From: Capnocytophaga canimorsus
GTDB taxonomy: Bacteria; Bacteroidota; Bacteroidia; Flavobacteriales; Flavobacteriaceae
DNA: 64,000 bases
Reading direction: 5' to 3'
Assembly: GCF_002302565.1 (NCBI RefSeq)
Contig: NZ_CP022382.1
Coordinates: 1,125,001 to 1,189,000 of the forward strand
Shown here: positions 62,466 to 64,000 of the stretch, in pieces
Layout of the letters: every line of letters begins with the position of its first letter
How positions within the stretch are numbered: the stretch's first letter is position 1
The notes under the pieces: generated by a model
What the model was told of the DNA's origin: nothing
Seen by the model: only the letters and a program-made list of their open reading frames with translations
Databases searched by the model: none
Position numbers and translations under genes: made by a program

Positions 62466-63674
62466 ATGTCAAACGCTTGGAAAATAGCCTTTATAGGCAC
62501 GATTATTCACTTATTTTTAGGAACCGTTTACGCTTGGAGTTTTTTTCAAGTACCTATTATGGAACTTACTCAATGGAACAACCTGCAGACCACTATGGCT
62601 TTTAGCCTAACGATACTTTCTTTGGGTATAACAGCATCTTGGGCAGGCGGAAAATTAGAACGCTATGGCACTACCAAATTAACCATAATGGGCGGATTAC
62701 TCTTTGGATTAGGCTATATACTTGCTTCCTTAGCTTTGGAGCGAACTCATTTATGGGGCTTCTATGTAAGTTTTGGATTAGTAAGCGGATGCGGACTTGG
62801 TTTAGCTTACGTAACTCCAGTGGCTGTAGTTAGCCAATGGTTTAGTAAAAAGCAAGGTTTGGCTACTGGAATGGTAGTAATGGGATTTGGTTTAGGCGCT
62901 TTTTTGATGTCTAAAATTTTAGCTCCTCTCTTTTTTGAACTTACTGGGCAAAATGTAGCCTTGAGCTTTCGGTATTTCGGAATTGGTTTTATGCTGATTA
63001 TTCCGCTACTGGGTATGTTTTTAAAACTTCCAACAAACATCAACTCATCGCATCATTCAGTTAACGAAATTACTTCAACACAAAAAAGTTCAGGGAAAGC
63101 TCTGCTAATTTGGCTTATCTTTACATTAAATATCATCGTAGGAATGATATTTTTATCCTTCCAGTCCCCACTTTTACAGGAATTGATACTAAAAGAAGAG
63201 GCTTCTGTTTCAAAAGAAACGCTTACTGCAGCAGGAGCTACTCTTATTGCAGTGAGTGCTTTTTTTAACGGTATTGGAAGATTGCTTTGGGCAAGTCTCT
63301 CGGATAAAATTGGGCGAATAATTGCCTTCCGTTGGCTCATCGCCCTTGAAGTTATTTGCTTTTCGCTGCTTATAGTTACCCAAAATGTAGTTTTATTTTG
63401 TGTTTTAGTTTGCCTTGTGTTGCTGTGTTATGGCGGTGGTTTCGGCATACTTCCTTCACTGATTAAAGACGAGTTCGGAGCTGAAAGAATGCCCAAAATT
63501 TATGGGATTATGCTTACAGGTTGGGGCATTGGTGGAGTAATCGGTGCACTTTCTACGGCTTTTTTAAAGGATACTTTTGCTCATAGTGCTGGAATGTACG
63601 CCTTTTGTGCAGGGCTTGTTACCGTGATTATAGCTTTGGCAATCAGTTTTCTTGTAAAAGTAAGAAAGCCATAA
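62466..63674 (+). CDS. OFA-family (oxalate/formate antiporter-like) MFS transporter
   Basis: A 402-residue membrane protein with about twelve helices. It has the family-typical GTVYAWSFFQVPIMELTQW start, YGTTKLTIMGGLLFGLGY, GLGLAYVTPVAVVSQWF, GLATGMVVMGFGLG and DKIGRIIAFRW loop. OFA proteins exchange small carboxylates such as formate, oxalate or pyruvate. The substrate here is not clear. It is preceded by a heptanucleotide repeat that might affect its expression. Confidence 0.88.
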   Translation: MSNAWKIAFIGTIIHLFLGTVYAWSFFQVPIMELTQWNNLQTTMAFSLTILSLGITASWAGGKLERYGTTKLTIMGGLLFGLGYILASLALERTHLWGFYVSFGLVSGCGLGLAYVTPVAVVSQWFSKKQGLATGMVVMGFGLGAFLMSKILAPLFFELTGQNVALSFRYFGIGFMLIIPLLGMFLKLPTNINSSHHSVNEITSTQKSSGKALLIWLIFTLNIIVGMIFLSFQSPLLQELILKEEASVSKETLTAAGATLIAVSAFFNGIGRLLWASLSDKIGRIIAFRWLIALEVICFSLLIVTQNVVLFCVLVCLVLLCYGGGFGILPSLIKDEFGAERMPKIYGIMLTGWGIGGVIGALSTAFLKDTFAHSAGMYAFCAGLVTVIIALAISFLVKVRKP

Positions 63675-63702
63675 TTGGCATAAAAAACACCTCACTAAAC
63701 TT

Positions 63703-64000
63703 TTAATCCCGACTATTAGCCAACCGTATAAGTTGTTTTCCTTCCAAAGAAAACACCAAAAGTAAGTAACCCACCACAAAAAAGCTTCCCACCCAAAGGT
63801 TTCGGTCGAAAACATAAAATGCTAATACTGATGCCCCTGTGCTTACACCTAAAAAAAGTCCTATCTTTTTCATCGGATAGGGTATCGGATATTTGTACTG
63901 CCCGATGAAATAAGAAAGTAACATCATCGTACCATAGGCAAGTAACGTTGCCAATGCCGCTCCCTTATAACTCAGTATGGGGATTAAAGCATAATTTCCT
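63703..64000 (-). CDS. Polysaccharide flippase C-terminal part (cut by window end)
   Basis: The reading frame stays open to the window edge, beyond the first internal ATG at 63954. The visible 98 residues hold NYALIPILSYKGAALATLLAYGTMMLLSYFIGQYKYPIPYP, then three hydrophobic helices and a short basic tail ending RLANSRD. This is the pattern of the last helices of Wzx/MATE-type lipopolysaccharide or O-antigen flippases. The gene start lies outside the window. Confidence 0.75.
   Translation of the reverse strand, partial: GNYALIPILSYKGAALATLLAYGTMMLLSYFIGQYKYPIPYPMKKIGLFLGVSTGASVLAFYVFDRNLWVGSFFVVGYLLLVFSLEGKQLIRLANSRD

Overview
The window looks like a stretch of chromosome from an AT-rich Flavobacteriaceae bacterium, most likely a Capnocytophaga-type organism (inference). 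The signs are Bacteroidota promoter boxes (TTTG, about 19 nt, TAnnTTTG), few Shine-Dalgarno sequences, an alternative complex III cluster, NrfHA with ResB/CcsA, and several Bacteroidota-only families (DUF3078, DUF6341, DUF177-rpmF). About 50 protein genes and one tRNA-Arg(CCU) are visible. Most are intact housekeeping genes.

Layout. 0.2-6.6 kb: an orphan PAS protein, a copper-type P1B ATPase, L31, RsmG, an aspartate aminotransferase and a gamma-carbonic anhydrase-like protein. 6.6-9.6 kb: two small membrane proteins, an SPFH/SHOCT protein and a membrane zinc-ribbon protein. 9.7-16.3 kb: HemL, a small membrane protein, a lone PTS-type IIC permease, LipB, a zinc peptidase, RnpA and a secreted M1 peptidase. 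16.5-22.3 kb: a nitrite-ammonification block (nrfH, nrfA, resB, ccsA) with a divergent beta-barrel protein. 22.4-26.2 kb: DUF177, L32, Dxs and a DUF3078 protein. 26.2-27.9 kb: three unrecognised small exported or anchored proteins. 27.9-34.1 kb: a sugar aminotransferase, a YgjV-like protein, a LolC/E-type permease, RbfA, a K+/H+ antiporter, tRNA-Arg, DUF6341 and an ABC ATPase. 34.3-38.0 kb: a small defence-like island. 38.0-44.7 kb: LeuS, a YD-repeat protein, a TerB/DnaJ protein, RecJ and OsmC. 45.3-56.4 kb: the complete alternative complex III plus the first two subunits of an aa3-type oxidase. 56.6-64 kb: malic enzyme-phosphotransacetylase, 5-formyl-THF cyclo-ligase, aconitase, an OFA-family transporter and the 3' end of a polysaccharide flippase cut by the window edge.

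How the genes fit together. The window supplies a branched respiratory chain: quinol to alternative complex III to caa3-like oxidase under oxygen, or quinol to NrfH/NrfA for nitrite reduction to ammonia. System II cytochrome c maturation (ResB/CcsA) and haem precursor synthesis (HemL) are also here to serve these multihaem proteins. Aconitase and malic enzyme supply carbon flow and reducing power.

The most interesting locus is 35.4-38.1 kb. An EcoRI-family adenine methyltransferase follows a DUF262-HNH nuclease gene and carries eleven GAGAA repeats inside its coding sequence. Downstream of the tract, each of the three reading frames encodes a version of the same terminal motif, ([IV][NS]GKxxYxR...IR). 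Repeat slippage would therefore exchange C-terminal tails instead of simply switching the enzyme off. The pair sits between the 3' end of leuS and a diverged second copy of that 3' end, which marks it as an insertion next to leuS. Other oddities include repeat-like DNA inserted in frame in leuS, two separate 42-nt-period repeat zones, a heptanucleotide repeat before the OFA transporter, and overlapping divergent promoters between nrfH and the beta-barrel gene.
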